This document shows positions 42,140-54,293 of a DNA stretch of 64,000 nucleotides, piece after piece. Under the pieces are notes generated by a model that saw only the letters and a program-made list of their open reading frames with translations, was not told the DNA's origin and did no database searches. Position numbers and translations under genes: made by a program. Source of the stretch: Symsagittifera roscoffensis (lineage: Eukaryota > Xenacoelomorpha > Acoela > Convolutidae); contig NC_087062.1 of the NCBI RefSeq assembly GCF_963678635.1, forward strand, positions 29,286,833-29,350,832, written 5' to 3'. The stretch's first letter is position 1. Each line of letters opens with the position of its first letter.

Positions 42140-43910
42140 ATCTAAAGCTTGCGTTCAATCGGCGTGAAAATTTTCTTAACATGACAGCTCGCAAGTGAAC
42201 TGTAGAGGTAATTTTAGGAAAGCTTTAAAGTGAGAAAACAACCGTTTTCGCATGTGAAAAACAAGTGAACAAAATGAGCATACAGACTTCAAATTTTTGT
42301 TGCCCAAGCTTTTTTCGCAATGTTATCTCAGCACTTGGGAAATATTTGACTATTCTCGGATCTGATGGCCCACCTGCAGTCAATTATTTCCTTCGTGATG
42401 GTGGAATTTGTCTGAACACGAAACTAAACACAAATGTTTCTCAACATCAAAACAACTATGTTTTTTGAAAATTAAGCATTTTTCAAGTTTGCCTCCTAAA
42501 AATTAAATCTTTATAATCCTATATTTCACTGTTTTTCTGACCATAGCTTTGAAAATGAAAAATTTGCAGCATTGAAAATTATGTCTAAAAATCTCTGCAT
42601 TGCTTAAGTCTTGTCTCATCAAATTGAGTATGACGATCAATGTCAAGTTATCTCATCTTATTTCTCTTTAACTATCTGATTTTGACCATAGACATAGGCA
42701 CAAACATTTTGAAGCATTGAACAGTTTCAAAAAAAGGTAGTGTTCATTTTATGCTTCATCATGCGTAGAATGATTCATCAAAGTTATCCTAGATAACTTC
42801 TTTCTCAAAAACATCAAATTTTGACCGTCGACATGAGCAAGAAAGATGCTCAGTAGCAGAAGTGTTTTATGACAAATCATCGGCTATTTCAAAGATATTG
42901 AATTTTGGGAGCTCAAAAAGGAAGAAATAATGAGCTTTAGAAAATGTAAGTTCTGCGCCATTTCACCCAACATATGCAGCATGGTTGTTCAATTTCAAGT
43001 TAAATTACCTGGTGTATTATAATTGAAGGAATGTCAATCCCTAAAACATGAATTAGAAAATTGTTCAATACTAAAACTAGAAATAAAAAAAATATCGGTA
43101 GGTTTCTGTATCATGATACATGTAATGAATCGTCTAGGTCCTTATATATAAATCTTTTTTTTTGTCAATTACTAGTGATTTTATGACCATAATTATGAAC
43201 AAACATTGCACAACACTGAAAAATATGACTTTTTGAATAAACTGTTCAAGAAATCAAAACTGCTCAGCCTCAAAACATGTTGAAAAAAGTGTGCAATATT
43301 CAATATTTCTGTAGTTTTACAAGGATGACTGATCAAGTTTTTAAGAATATATTTAGTTTTGAAAAAAAAATTGATTTTACGGGCATAGACAGGATATATT
43401 TTTTTGCCAAATAACTAAAGTAAAAATTGAAAAGATAAACGTGAAAAATATCTCCTCCGCATCATGATTAAGTGTGTTATGAGTTGTTTTAAAAACTGAT
43501 ACATCATCAAGAAATTCATTCGCTAACTCATCAATTTCAAACTTTGATTTTAACTTTATAATTCATGTCGCTCAGAGAAATGAATTGGGTATCAAAATTA
43601 ACCAATGTTTTGTTTCATAAACTTTAGATGGAATTTATCTGAAAAAAAATACATCAACACTCTGCTTTTGATTTTGTTTTGATATAAACCATTTTGATTT
43701 TCTTTTTCGTGAAGAGCTCGCATAAAAAACTGAGTAAGTTAGATCTAACTTCATTTCTCTTGAAAACAAAATAATCGTCTAGAGATGATGGAAATCAGTT
43801 TGTTCAGCTTCATCAATCAATTTTCAATCAAATTAAAAAAATTGAATTCTGCTTTCAAGATTCATCTCATAGCGACAAGAAAAACTAAAAAAAATTCACT
43901 GAGGCCATTT
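42140..43910. repeat. Diverged short-period repeats, no gene
   Basis: The phrase gaccatagacatgagcaaacat-(like), often followed by gcattgaa, recurs near 42540, 42675, 42825, 43182 and 43381. This indicates an old irregular repeat of about 130-200 bp spacing. A 67-codon ORF at 42265-42468 has no features. Confidence 0.45.
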
Positions 43911-44132
43911 TAGTTTCATCTGATATTTGTCCTTTTTAAAAAATTCAGAATATAAACAGCATCTCTTTTTGGCTCATTAGCAAAGTCTTCATCAAAATGT
44001 CAACACGCGATATCGAAACTTATGATTGGTAATTTTTCTCCAGTTACAAAGTTTTCAGCTAATGAAAAGCTTTGTTGTCGTTCAAGGCAACTACTGGACT
44101 CTAACCTAAGAACCTAAGACCTGAGCTCGCAG

Positions 44133-44450
44133 CATTACGATGCAAACTATGCTTTTTGAGCATATAAAAAATAATTGCAACGCGCCACAGGTTGAAATCA
44201 GACTTGTTGCGGATTCCGCAAAATGGCTGCGTGTCTTTGATTTTCTTAGCTGTTTGCAAGCCGTGAACGAATAACTAAAACACTATATAGCTCCATGTCA
44301 CTCTAAAAACTGGAGAACTTGCCACATCCGCAACACTCACTGTTTGCTGAATCTCAAAAAATTCTGCCAATCGAGGAAATTGAGCAGTCGTGGAACCCAC
44401 ATTTTAGAGCGGAATTGGCAATTGTAAGAATATTCTGCAAATTGAAAGCG
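44133..44450 (+). repeat. Partial CATTACGAGG-family MITE inside tandem copy 1
   Basis: cattacgatgcaaactatgc marks the left terminus, followed by gttgcggattccgc and related blocks. The equivalent segments in copies 2 and 3 start at 46411 and 48703, so the MITE inserted before the gene was duplicated. Confidence 0.65.
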
Positions 44451-44456
44451 TTATTG

Positions 44457-44840
44457 TTCCGACTTTTGATACGAAAGTAACGGAATATTTGTGCTCGGGG
44501 TGGGTTTTTTTTCTTCAGACAAATTTCGACTTTTTAACTAGCCATTTTTGACGGAAATTTTTTCATATAATTCGAAAGCTATTGTTGTCCTGAGCTTGAA
44601 TTTGAGAAGATCTTTTACCTGTGATCATTTTTCGTAAAGTTATGGAGGTTTAAAGATTGCCATTTTGGCCAATTTGGGGCAATTAACGCGCGATAAACTT
44701 CGCGCTATTAACGCGTAAGCGATATTTAATCCGTCTTAGAAATCATTCCAAATTGGTTCAAGGAAGCTTATATGCCATAATTGATTTGTTAATAGGCGCA
44801 AAATCTATCACTTTGTACTTAATATGACTTGTGGAGGGAT
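44457..44840 (+). mobile_element. Hairpin-ended interspersed repeat, 3'-truncated
   Basis: Starts TTCCGACTTTTGATACG and follows the copy at 50327 closely through GATTGCCATTTTGGCC, then ends early at a junction with the CCTCCCC-type repeat. Confidence 0.85.
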
Positions 44841-44861
44841 GTTTTTGGCTCTTTTTCAATT

Positions 44862-45045
44862 TCCTCCCCACCTGCAAATTTTCATATTTGAAGTTTCCGT
44901 TCACTTTGTCCGACTGTCATGAAAAATGGCATGCACACTGATTAGGCCATAACAAGCATATTTGGTCTTCATAATTAACCTTGTAAAACCACTCATTAGA
45001 CCATAAAGTTCATGTTTGAGTGAGGTGGGGGGGGAAAAGGAAAAA
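44862..45045. mobile_element. Small MITE-like repeat, CCTCCCCACCT ends
   Basis: The left end tcctccccacctgcaaat and the right end gaggtggggggg(ga) are complementary. The interior matches 28480-28670. About 180 bp, non-coding. Confidence 0.6.
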
Positions 45046-45259
45046 GAGCCATGTTTTTGCATAAAATCTCAAATTTTTCATATTAGCTTTCATCGCAATG
45101 CTCCAAAGTTATAAGAGAGAAGAAGAAATGCGAGCAAAACAAAGCAGTTTGAACCATTGGTAATATTAATAAGGCAACTTACTAAGTCGGAGTTTAGAGA
45201 TTCGAGTTTACAATTTGAAATAAATTTTATTTTGCGGTTAATGCAAAACAGTTTCACCA

Positions 45260-45500
45260 AGAGGCGGATTTAGGGGGGGGGGGGGGGGGAGGGAGGGGTC
45301 GACCAATCCTAAAAATTTCTAAAAGCGCCTCCGGTGCCCATATATACTAATTAAGAAAATTTGGCCAAAACAGTGACAAAACCGAGCTTAGGGAGAGCTC
45401 GAAAAACCAATTCGGTGACTTAAAAAAGAAAAGGTCGATAAAATTTTCAAAAATCCGCAGCTCCCCCCCCCCTCGAGAAAAAATCCTAGATCCGCCCCTT
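45260..45500. mobile_element. hAT-type MITE copy, internally deleted
   Basis: aggcggatttaggggggg at the left and ctcgagaaaaaatcctagatccgcccct at the right, in opposite orientation. The interior keeps gcgcctccggtgcc and caaaacagtg blocks. About 240 bp against roughly 370-440 bp for other copies. Confidence 0.8.
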
Positions 45501-45719
45501 AATAGTTTCCAAACCTCTGATGAGGAATTTTTGAAGGCGAGTGGTTTTAGATATGACATTCGATAAAAAAAAGCTGCAGGCCGGCATAGTTTTACGACCA
45601 ACGGGGCAAACAAGAACAGGAACACGGCAAACTGATAAATTAGAAAGCGCGATTAAAAATGTTCAAGTAAAGCTCAAGTCAAGAAATTAAGCAATTCATC
45701 CCATGTCTAAACAAATGAA

Positions 45720-48252
45720 ATTCTGACTGGACTAGGCCACTTTATGAAAAAATGTCAGTCGGTTACCAACATTCTCGACGACTTCTTTTTGTCTTGGCTT
45801 GCTTTAGTGTAGGATCGGATTGTTTTCTTGCGGAATTGGCGTTGTTTGGTGAAACCTAATCAATTGATCAGCTCTATTTTGCTTGTAACAAATCCAATTT
45901 TCACCAACCAAAGAAATCCAAGTTTGGTGCCATCCAATAATTAATGCAGTTATGCTGCCTTAAATTTAACAGCACAGTGTGTGGTTGAACAACAAAACAT
46001 TTATCATAGTGTTGTGCTCGTTTTTTTATAAGTTTATTCAGAATAACAACAGGACATAACATAAACACTTGCTTACCATTTTTCAGATGTCTTGTTTTCT
46101 GCAAAACCTCCAAAAATACCTTCCTTGACTATGCTCATAGAAATCACTTTTTCATCTAAAACTAGTCATCTTTATTCAAAATTCATAACAAAAATCAGCA
46201 TCAATTTTTGATTTATTAGCAGAACAGGGATTTCTGATTTTTGAAATAATTTTTTGCTGTAAATTTTTGAATAAATGACAACTCGCGATATCGAAATTTA
46301 CGATTGGTAATTTTTCTCCAGTTACGCTGGTTTTAACCAAAGCAAAGATTTGTTGTCATGCAATGCAAACACCGGACGCCAACCTAAGAACCTAAGACCT
46401 GAGCTCTCAGCATTAAGATGCAAGCCGGCAATTTGTCAAAAATAATTGCAAAGCGCCACAGGTTAAAATCAGCTTTGTCGCTAATTCCGCATTATTGCTG
46501 CTCATCTCTGGTCTTCTTATCTGCTTGGAATCCACAAACAAATAATTAAAACGCTGTACCGCTCAAGTCGATCTAAAAAGAGGCGAAAATGTCGACTCCG
46601 CAATAGTTATTGCGGAACCTTGAAGAAAACTGCGGAATCAAGGACATTGCGCAGTTTGGATAAGATTCTTTCGAGTTTGAGCTTTGGAAAAGAGATGAGT
46701 CTGTGTACTGGCATAAAAATAAGGTCCAAATTATGTTAGATAAGTACACTTGCTTGGTATATTTTAAAAAATGTTTGTATTTAGCATATAGTTTCCTGTT
46801 TAGCATTTTTTGTGGTTTCCCATTCAGTTTTTGTCAATTGAACTATGGTTGTGATATCTGTTTGATTTGAGTTCGCCATTCAGGGATAATCCACCACTTC
46901 CTGGATGATTTCACCAACTGAGATGATTATTGGTCGGCAGCTATCAGTCTCGCAAGACTATGGTGTCGCATCTCGGTCAGCCTGGGTCAGAGGTAACAAG
47001 AATTCATTTAAAGATATCAGTGAAAGCAGGTTTTCAAATTATTTTATCTCTGTTCTTGAGCTTTTCAAGCTTAAGCTTCTAATTTCACTTCAGTCTGCGA
47101 TGAAAAGTTTAGTTGCTGCATTAGATGACACAGTGTTGTGTTTAGTTCAAATAACTGGCAATAATACTGGCATTTTGACTTCGATAACTATAGTGGTTAA
47201 TTTTTTTTTCAACAACCAGAATCGGCAAGCACTGCTTGTCGTTCATCAATTATTAACTTTAAAAAAATCTCTTAGCTGAATTCCTCTCGTCAGCTTTTTG
47301 TGATTCGTTGGTATTCTTTCTTAAGGAAATTTAATCCCCTCAACTTCAATATCAAAGAAACTCAAAGTCATGTGATCGGCATTCAATGAGGAAAACTGAA
47401 TTCTTTTTCATTCACTTTTATTTGTATGAAACAGCAGTGAGTGTTTTAACCGTCTATGAGATTAGATGCAAGTTTTTTCGAAATCGTTTTTTATATGAAC
47501 GATTTATTTTCAAAATGATTATTTTCTGCTTCAACATCCTGGTTTCCACTTTTTTGATATGTTAATCAAGATTTGAATCTCGTCGATTGTTTTTGAGTGC
47601 TTGATTTGCTTTGAATTAACCAAAAGACACGGTTCTCTTAGAACTGAAGAAGTAACGTTTTTTAACATTGTAGTTTATTTTTACAATTTTTCGTGTTTGC
47701 TTAATTTTGATGGATCATCACAGTCTAAAATTAAATTCAATTTACTGGGTGAGAGGAGTGTAATAAGGAATTTCCACCAAAATGTACGCTTTCGGCGGGG
47801 AACTTTATAACAATTTCGATTTTGACTATACGATAATGTTCAAGGACCCGATGACTTCTACAAAATGGACAAGAAAGAGTGTTTGATTTTTGACGAGATG
47901 GTCTACAAAATCATTTAACCAGTTATCATACAAACGGAAGAAGAATTATAACTGAAAATAGAAGAAGACATCAGAAAGCAAAAGTTTCAGGTCATTGACT
48001 TTTTCCATATCTAATTATATAAAATTCTGACTGATTTTATGACAAAATGACTGTCGGTTAATTTTCACGACGTCTTCATTTTGACTTGGCAGGCATGTAG
48101 GATCAGATTGTGCTCATGCGGAATTCGCGTTGTTTGGTGAACCCGAAATTATTGATCAGTTTGTTTTTGCTTGTAACAAATCCCATTTTGACCAAGAAAA
48201 TAAACCCAAGTTTGGTTGGCATCCAACAGTTACTGAAGTTATGCTGCCTTAA
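45720..48252 (+). pseudogene. Tandem gene family copy 2 (broken)
   Basis: Candidate exons: 46275-46306 (MTTRDIEIYD plus TG), 46884-46992 (frame ...SWMISPTEMIIGRQLSV, donor AGAG|GTAACA), 47630-47990 (GSLRTEEV, SCLLNFDGSSQ, LLGERSVIRN, donor CAG|GTCATT) and 48101-48252 (SDCAHAEFALFGEPEIIDQ to the stop). Exon 46884 has TAA where copy 3 has a Cys codon. Exon 47630 has lost about 30 bases and carries TAA codons. The last exon remains open for 49 codons. Differences from copy 3 are spread through exons and introns alike, so the duplication is not recent. Product unknown. Confidence 0.6.
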
Positions 48253-49345
48253 ATTTAACAGCACTATGTGTGGTTGACAAACAATTGGCTTCTGTTGTTA
48301 AAAAATTTCAAAACATTTATCATAGTGTTGTGGTCGTTTGTTTTTAAGTTTATTCAGAATATTATCAGAACATACCATAAAATACTTGCATGCCATTTTT
48401 CAGATATTTTCTTTCTGCAAAACCTCCAAAATATTTTCATAGTTGATGCTCATGAAAGTTACCTTTTTTATCTGAAATTTGTCTTTTTATTTATAAAACA
48501 GAACAATATTCAGCATCTTTTTTTGATTAATTAGCATAACAGCAACTTCTGATTTTTGAAATACTCCATGGCTGCAAAAGCTTGGAAAAAAGACTTCACG
48601 CGATGTCGGATCTTATGTTTGGTAAGTTCAAATGCAAAGGTTTGTTGCCATTCAATGCAACTATCGGGCTCCAACCTAAGAATTTGATACCTGAGCTCGC
48701 AGCATTACGATGCAAACTATGCAGTTTGTCAAATACAATTGCAATGTGCCACATGTTAAAATCAGACTTGTCGCGGATTCCGAAACATTGCTTGTTATCT
48801 TTGACCTTCTTACCTGCTAAGAATCCGCAAATAAATAGCTAAAACACTGTACCGCTCATGTTGCTCCAAAATAAGGCAAACTCTTGGTTTTTGCGGAACC
48901 TTGGAGAATTCTGCGGAGTCAAGGAAATTGCGTTGTTGTGAAATCCGCAGGTTAAAGCGGAACTCGTATGCTGTTATTGAGTTTGGGCAAGATTCTTTTG
49001 AGGTTGAGTTATAGAAAAGAGATGAGTTTGCGGTACAAGTATGAAAATACGGTCCAAGTTTTGCAGCTTTAGATTAATTAGTACACTTGCTTGATAAATT
49101 TCCAACAAGGTTTGTTTCTAGCATTTTGTTTCCATTTAACATTTTTTTGTAGTTTTCCATACAATTTTTGTCAATCGAACCATGGTTGTAATATCTGTTT
49201 GATTTGAGTTCGCCATTCAGGAATGTTCCGACACTTCCTGGATGATTTCACCAATTGAAATGATTATTGGTCGGCAGCTATCAGTCTCGCAAGACTATGG
49301 TGTCGCATTGGTCAGCCTGGGTCAGAGGCAACAAGCATTCATTTC
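48020..49345 (+). pseudogene. 5' part of tandem gene copy 3 (start and small exon)
   Basis: Repeats the layout of copy 2: a start-exon equivalent near 48593 where the ATG is lost but a GTAAGTTC donor remains, then the exon at 49221-49327 (ECSDTSWMISPIEMIIGRQL). Compared with copy 2 this exon keeps Cys in place of the stop, but has a 2-base deletion (GTCGCATTGG for GTCGCATCTCGG) and a GC donor. The join to the long exon at 51023 would be out of frame. Confidence 0.5.
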
Positions 49346-49789
49346 AAGATATCAGTTGAAACATGTTTTCATTTTAATTTATCTCTGTTCTTAAGCCTCT
49401 TAAGTTTAAGCTTCTAATTTCACTTCAGTCCGCGTTGAATATTTATGGTTGTTGGATTAGTTGCTACAGTTTTGGGTCTGGTTCAAATAACTGGCGATAA
49501 ATTTGACGTTTTTATTTCGATAACTATAGTGGTTAATCAATTTATCAATAACCAAAACAACAAGCACTGCTTACCCATCACCAATTCTTAACTTAGAAAA
49601 AAAACTCTCTCAGCTGAATTCCTCTCGTCAGCTGTTTGTGATTCGTTGGCATTCTTTCTTAAGGAAAATTAATTCCCTCAACTCCAATATCAAAGAAACT
49701 CAAAGTCATGTGCTCGGCCTGCAATGAGGAAAATTGAATTCTATTTCATTCAATTTTATTTGATTGAAACATCAGTGAGTGTCAAAACT

Positions 49790-50280
49790 GGGTGCCGGAC
49801 ATCAAGCCGATGGGACTTCAAGCCGAATAGTAAAATTAGGGACTTCAAGCCGAATATTTTCTTATAAAATGGTGCAATATGATTAATTTAAAAATTTTAT
49901 TGAAGAATTTCGAAAATTCATTATCTTTCTTCACTAGTTATCGATGTTTTCATAAAATTTAAGCCTCCAACTGATGTTTAGGAAAGTTAAAAACTAAAAC
50001 ACCATTGAAGGCGTTCTTCATGTTTATCATGTATGCATTTCAAAAACCGGCTGATTTTATTAACGAATGCCAATCCCAAGCGGTGCATTGTCATGAATAA
50101 CGCTTATTATGGACTTAACTTGCCTAAAATTTTGAAAAGCAATGCTTTAGAGATGAAAATACTGTTTTGAGGTGCTTGTAAAACTCAAATTTCGGCCTGA
50201 AGTCCCTTCGGCTTGAAGTCCCGTCGGCTTGAAGTCCCGTCGGCTTGAAGTCCCGTCGGCTTGTTGTCTTAGAGCCGTCC
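49790..50280. mobile_element. MITE with CGGCTTGAAGTCCC subterminal repeats, 5-bp target duplication
   Basis: AAACT flanks the element (49785-49789 and 50281-50285). The tandem paralogue at about 47445 lacks it, giving a natural empty site. The left end has gggacttcaagccga twice. The right end has the complement cggcttgaagtccc four times, with spacing of about 17 bp. Non-coding. Confidence 0.85.
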
Positions 50281-50326
50281 AAACTGTCTATGAATTTAGA
50301 TGCAAGCATTTTTGAATTCATTTTTG

Positions 50327-50876
50327 TTCCGACTTTCGATACGAAAGTAACGGAATATTTGTGCTCGGGGTGGGTTTTTTTTCTTCAGACAAATTTTGAC
50401 TTTTTAACTAGCCATTTTTGACGGAAATTTTTTATATCATTCGAAAGCTATTGTTGTCCGGAGCTTAAATTTGAAAAGATATTTCACCTGTGATCATGTT
50501 TCGTAAAAATATGAGGGTTTAAAGATTGCCATTTTGGCCATTTTGACCAATTTGGGACAATTAACGCGCGATATAATTCGCGCTATTAACGCGTAAGCGG
50601 AGAATTAATCCGTCTTAGAAATTGTTCCAAATTGGTTGTAAGAAGCTTATTTGCCATAATTGATTTGTTACAAGGAGCGAAATCTATTGTTTTGTACTTT
50701 ATATGGCGTGTGGGGGGATGATTTTTATAGAAAAATTTTCAAATTTTAGAAAAAATTTTTTTTTCATTTTATTTTATTTCATTTAATTTTTTTATGTTGT
50801 TTATGTTATTACTGCTCCATAAACGTTAAGAGGCAGTCGGAACTTTCAGGGCTTCGCCCTGATACGAGCAGTCTTG
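50327..50876 (+). mobile_element. Hairpin-ended interspersed repeat, full copy
   Basis: Absent from the paralogous position in tandem copy 2, so it is a true insertion. It starts with a perfect hairpin (TTCCG, ACTTTCG, CGAAAGT, CGGAA) and ends with CAGGGCTTCGCCCTG, a 6-bp stem, followed by ATACGAGCAGTCTTG. About 550 bp, no ORF, no obvious long target duplication. Hairpins at both ends without terminal inverted repeats suggest a Helitron-like or other non-classical element. The CTRR terminus expected for Helitrons is not present. Confidence 0.85.
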
Positions 50877-51022
50877 TTATAATTAAGGATTGATTTTTCA
50901 TATAATTATTTTCTGCTTCACCGTTCCTGGTTCATTCAACTTTTTTCTTAAGTTAATTCAGGATTTGAATCTCATCCATTGTTTTTGAGTGCTTGATTTG
51001 CTTTAATTTTAACCAACTATAG

Positions 51023-52014
51023 TACATGAAAACGGTTCTCTTAGAATTGAAGAACAAATTCATTTTAACAGAATAGCTTATTTCTATGATTTTTCGTGTT
51101 TCGTTAATATTGATGGATCATCACAGCCAAAAATGGATTTCGTGTTACTGGGTGAGAGGAGCTTTATAAGGAATGTCCACCAAAATGTACGCTTTCGGCT
51201 GAGCAATTTATGGTATTATACCGATCAGCGCATGTTCTCGAAATGCAATTTCGATTTTGACTACACGATAGTATTCAATCACAATACCAAAGGACAAGAC
51301 GGATTCTACAGAATGGACAAGATTGAGTATTTGATATTTGACGGAATGGCCAACAAAATTGTTTACCCAGTTATGATACAAACGGAAGAAGAAGTAAAAC
51401 TGGAATTAGAAGAAGGCAGAAAGAAATTATTTTATTTTGGATCCAGTCAAATTTCTGATTCTCAACGAGTTTTTCCAGCAGATATATTTTTAAGGGTGAT
51501 AACTTTTGAAACTTTCGTTCTTACTGGTCTACCCGACCGGGTTGATTATGGTGCGTTTGGAACAAATCAGCTTAAATTTAAACAGTTTTTGCATGAGTGT
51601 GAAAAAGACACTTCCACAAATTGTGGGCCATTTGAAGTGGATCAAAATGTCAATGAACAATGGAAAACGAGGCAATGCCATCAAATTCAAAATCAGAGAC
51701 TCTGCGAGTTATGCTTTTTACAGTTTTATGGGTTGGACGCTAAATCGGGAGAAGCGACTGACCGTTGTAAAAACAAGCAATCTCTAAATGGGAAGCAGAT
51801 TATGAAATGTACGAACAAATGTCCGCGAGTAAGGTTCATGTATAACGAAACAGAGTGGTCTCGTCAAAAGTACGAAGAAGTGTTTTCGGATTACAAACTA
51901 TGCAACAGTGCGCGTAAAGTGACAGATTACTGCCACATCAACGGAACGATGAAGCATTTTGATGACAATCAGTCGTCTGGTTTGTTGACACCAGACACCT
52001 CAGGTACTCCTTAG
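51023..52014 (+). CDS. Long last exon of an unrecognised tandem gene family, copy 3
   Basis: Open from just after a stop at 51010-51012, with a 3' splice site (actatag) at 51022, to the TAG/stop at 52012-52014. The first Met is at 51133, giving 293 residues from there and about 329 from the splice site. The upstream 36 codons (GSLRIEEQ, SCFVNIDGSSQ) are conserved in frame in copy 2 at 47630, so the exon start, not the Met, is probably real. The product is charged and Cys-rich in its C-terminal half (CGPFEVD, CELCFLQF, CTNKCPR, CHINGT: at least ten Cys). It has N-glycosylation-like sites (NET, NGT) but no membrane segment, which suggests a secreted or ectodomain region. AATAAA at about 52038 may be the poly-A signal. 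I do not recognise the family. Confidence 0.68.
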
Positions 52015-52307
52015 TGGGTATTTACGCCATGAAAAAAAAATAAATTAAAAATTTTATTAAGCCACAAACTGATGGCCAAACATTATATAAAATTGTAGTT
52101 TTACAGTTTAATTTGACTTGGGAGAATACCAAAAAAGCATCAGCCTGTAGGGTGGCATCTCCATCTCCAGAGTTTGGCTAAAAAACATCCTGACTAAAAC
52201 ATCTAGTGCATTCAGCTTCTGTGAGCGATTACTCTGCTGCACTTTGTTTGATGAATCCCAAAAATCCTAAACATATCAGATAAATAACCAATGATTATTT
52301 AGCATTT
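52015..52307. other. 3' flank of tandem gene copy 3
   Basis: An AATAAA-type signal lies within 30 bases of the stop. Otherwise nothing recognised. Confidence 0.4.
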
Positions 52308-52600
52308 AGGGGCGTATTTCGGGCGCTGAGTAGCATCTCCCCTCACGGATTCGACCCATTTCCAACTCAAGGTCCCCCTTTGGTATTAATTTAAGACATT
52401 TAAGACGGAACCTGAAGATTTCTAATGACGCCTTGGGCGCCAATACAAACGTATTTTGAGTAGGAAAGCGCGCCAAAATAACGCAATTTTTTGGCAATTT
52501 TTTGTCTTGCAAGAAATGCACAAAAACACCTTTTTCGGTTCGTTTATTTTCCAAAAACTTCACAAATGGTTCAGAAATGGTTTGTCATCCAATTTTAGAG
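52308..52600. mobile_element. hAT-type MITE copy, degraded, abutting the BEL element
   Basis: aggggcgtatttcggg, cacggattcgaccc, ggcgccaatac and aaaataacgcaatttttt match the other copies in order. The right terminus is lost close to the BEL LTR. Confidence 0.65.
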
Positions 52601-52629
52601 ATGAAGAGTTTCTTGACTGTATTAAACTC

Positions 52630-52975
52630 TGTTCTGGTTCAAAACCTATATCGTCCAAAACTTTATTTTGGGTATAAACTGATCAAACAATTTTGAGGAT
52701 TTTTTGATAACTCCGGCCTTTAATAGGCTCAAAAGCATAAACATTTTCGTTAACCAGACGAGTTTAAATAGCACCGTTTTTCATAAGCGTGAGAGTGCGT
52801 TCACACTTTTGTCAAAACACGGTTTTGGAGGACGACAAAAGCTTGTCAATCAAGGTCGACCAAGGCCGTTTTATGAGCTAGCTTAGAAAGCTAACCAAAC
52901 AGAAAGTTTTTTTTGGAGGGGGGTTCAAACCGGTCTACTGAGCGTAAATTTATGCTTCATCAAATTTGGATCACA
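52630..52975 (-). repeat. BEL/Pao 3' LTR
   Basis: Shares with the other LTR ttgataactccggcctttaa/cgataactccggcctttaat, ttcgttaaccagac, caaggtcgaccaag and ctgagcgtaaattta, in the same order. It begins directly after the integrase remnant. Confidence 0.85.
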
Positions 52976-53611
52976 TTTGATTTTTTGAAAGGAAGTTACT
53001 TAAGGGGGGTTTCGAACATACGCCGAACCCGACGGAACGCACTGTGTACACGCTCGGCTGCTGTCCATGTAAATAGTTAGGCGTTAACAATTCTAACTCA
53101 GTTGAATCGGGACCAGCACGCGTTATTGGACGGGCATTTAATGATTGCTCTACAAAACGTGGTCGACAATACCTCATGTGTTAATTTGATTGCGTAGAAA
53201 ACACGCTTGCAACTGCGCAATAATCTTTCCCAAGACACATCAAGATGCGGCGCGCCTCTTGCTCCCGTTATGCACAAACATTTCGTGAGTCTGTCTGTTC
53301 CAACTTTGTACGGAAAGTAGAAGTTATTTCTCAGCTCCAACGGAATCGGTACCGTTGTCTGACCACACAACACTTGGCGTACTACGTCGGACGAGAAATC
53401 TTGCAACCCCCGTGACGCAAGAGCCTGTAATCATAGACGGACCAGTTTCGATGTGTACGGAAGAGATAGTCATACAGGTGAACTGAAAAACAAATCTTTT
53501 CTCAATGCTGCGGCGAATACTCACGTACAATGGACCCAAACAATCGACACCACACTTACTGAATGGCAGATGGCGGTAACCAAGCCGTTTGACAGGGAGT
53601 AACGACATCAT
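52976..53611 (-). pseudogene. BEL/Pao integrase remnant
   Basis: Three overlapping frames carry the family's integrase blocks: CGVDCLGPLYV near 53550, TCMTISSVHIE and VVWSDNGTDSVGAE (second catalytic Asp in the SDNGT context), then APHLDVSWERLLRSCKRVFYAI (catalytic Glu), ARPITR and ELLTPNYL. A short VRSVGFGV-like block follows directly. Relative to intact elements, roughly 80 residues before that block are missing. Frame changes separate the blocks. Confidence 0.85.
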
Positions 53612-54293
53612 AAGTCATAGGATATAACGTGTTTGCATTGGGTTTTCTGCAAACAAAACTACATCTTTCAGTTGCACCGAGGGTTGCTCGCATTACCAAC
53701 ACCAGAGACCCCATATTTATTTTTGATCGCAAACAATTCAGTGTTATTGGTTGTTGGTAAAGTGCAAATGCAGATGCAGTTTCAAAACCTATGTTGGCTA
53801 AGCGTTGAAACCGTCCCATGGAACGAATGATGCCACTGCAGCCGATAAAAGGTGACTAACGTGCAATGCGACATAACCTTCTTAGGGTACGCCAGGTTGA
53901 ATATGTTTGAACTCAACCTGGAATAATTGGGATTGAGTCAAAACTAACAATTAGCTTTCGAAATCGCTAATTCGGCCGGGTAATATTTGAGCGGTAGGCT
54001 CGCGGAAGTTCTTGCGTTTCGGCAATAATCTCAACATAATGCAAACGTAACAGTCCATTTTCATAAAACTGCTATAATTCTCCCAAACAAATACGGGCTC
54101 TGACTGCTTCGAAATTTTCGTGAGAGCGTGTGTTGGATTGTCCACAGATTTCTTTGAGAGGTTAGTTGTAACAACATCCAGATTCGGTTTGAAAGGCCTC
54201 TCTGACCCAACTGCTTTCTTTAGGGCATTGTGCCAATATTCTGTTTGTCCCAGTGTCCGCGATTATCTCTTTTGTTCACATTGAACCGTTAAT

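Larger units (their letters stand above)
43912..45972 (+). pseudogene. Tandem gene family copy 1 (remnant)
   Basis: Aligns with the starts of copies 2 and 3. It has a candidate first exon at 43997-44028, ATG then STRDIETYD, ending in a donor TTG|GTAATTTTT that is conserved in copy 2 (46275-46306). The middle is lost, replaced by the hairpin-ended repeat (44457), a CCTCCCC repeat and a hAT MITE. A last-exon equivalent at 45813-45963 reads SDC, LAELALFGE, then a TAA, then YFACNKSNFH. The matching exon of copy 2 is fully open. This copy is dead. Confidence 0.6.

Noticed and set aside
50327-50876. Calling the hairpin-ended repeat a Helitron
   Set aside because: It has a 3' hairpin, but no 5' TC start at the observed border and no CTRR terminus, and insertion between A and T could not be shown.
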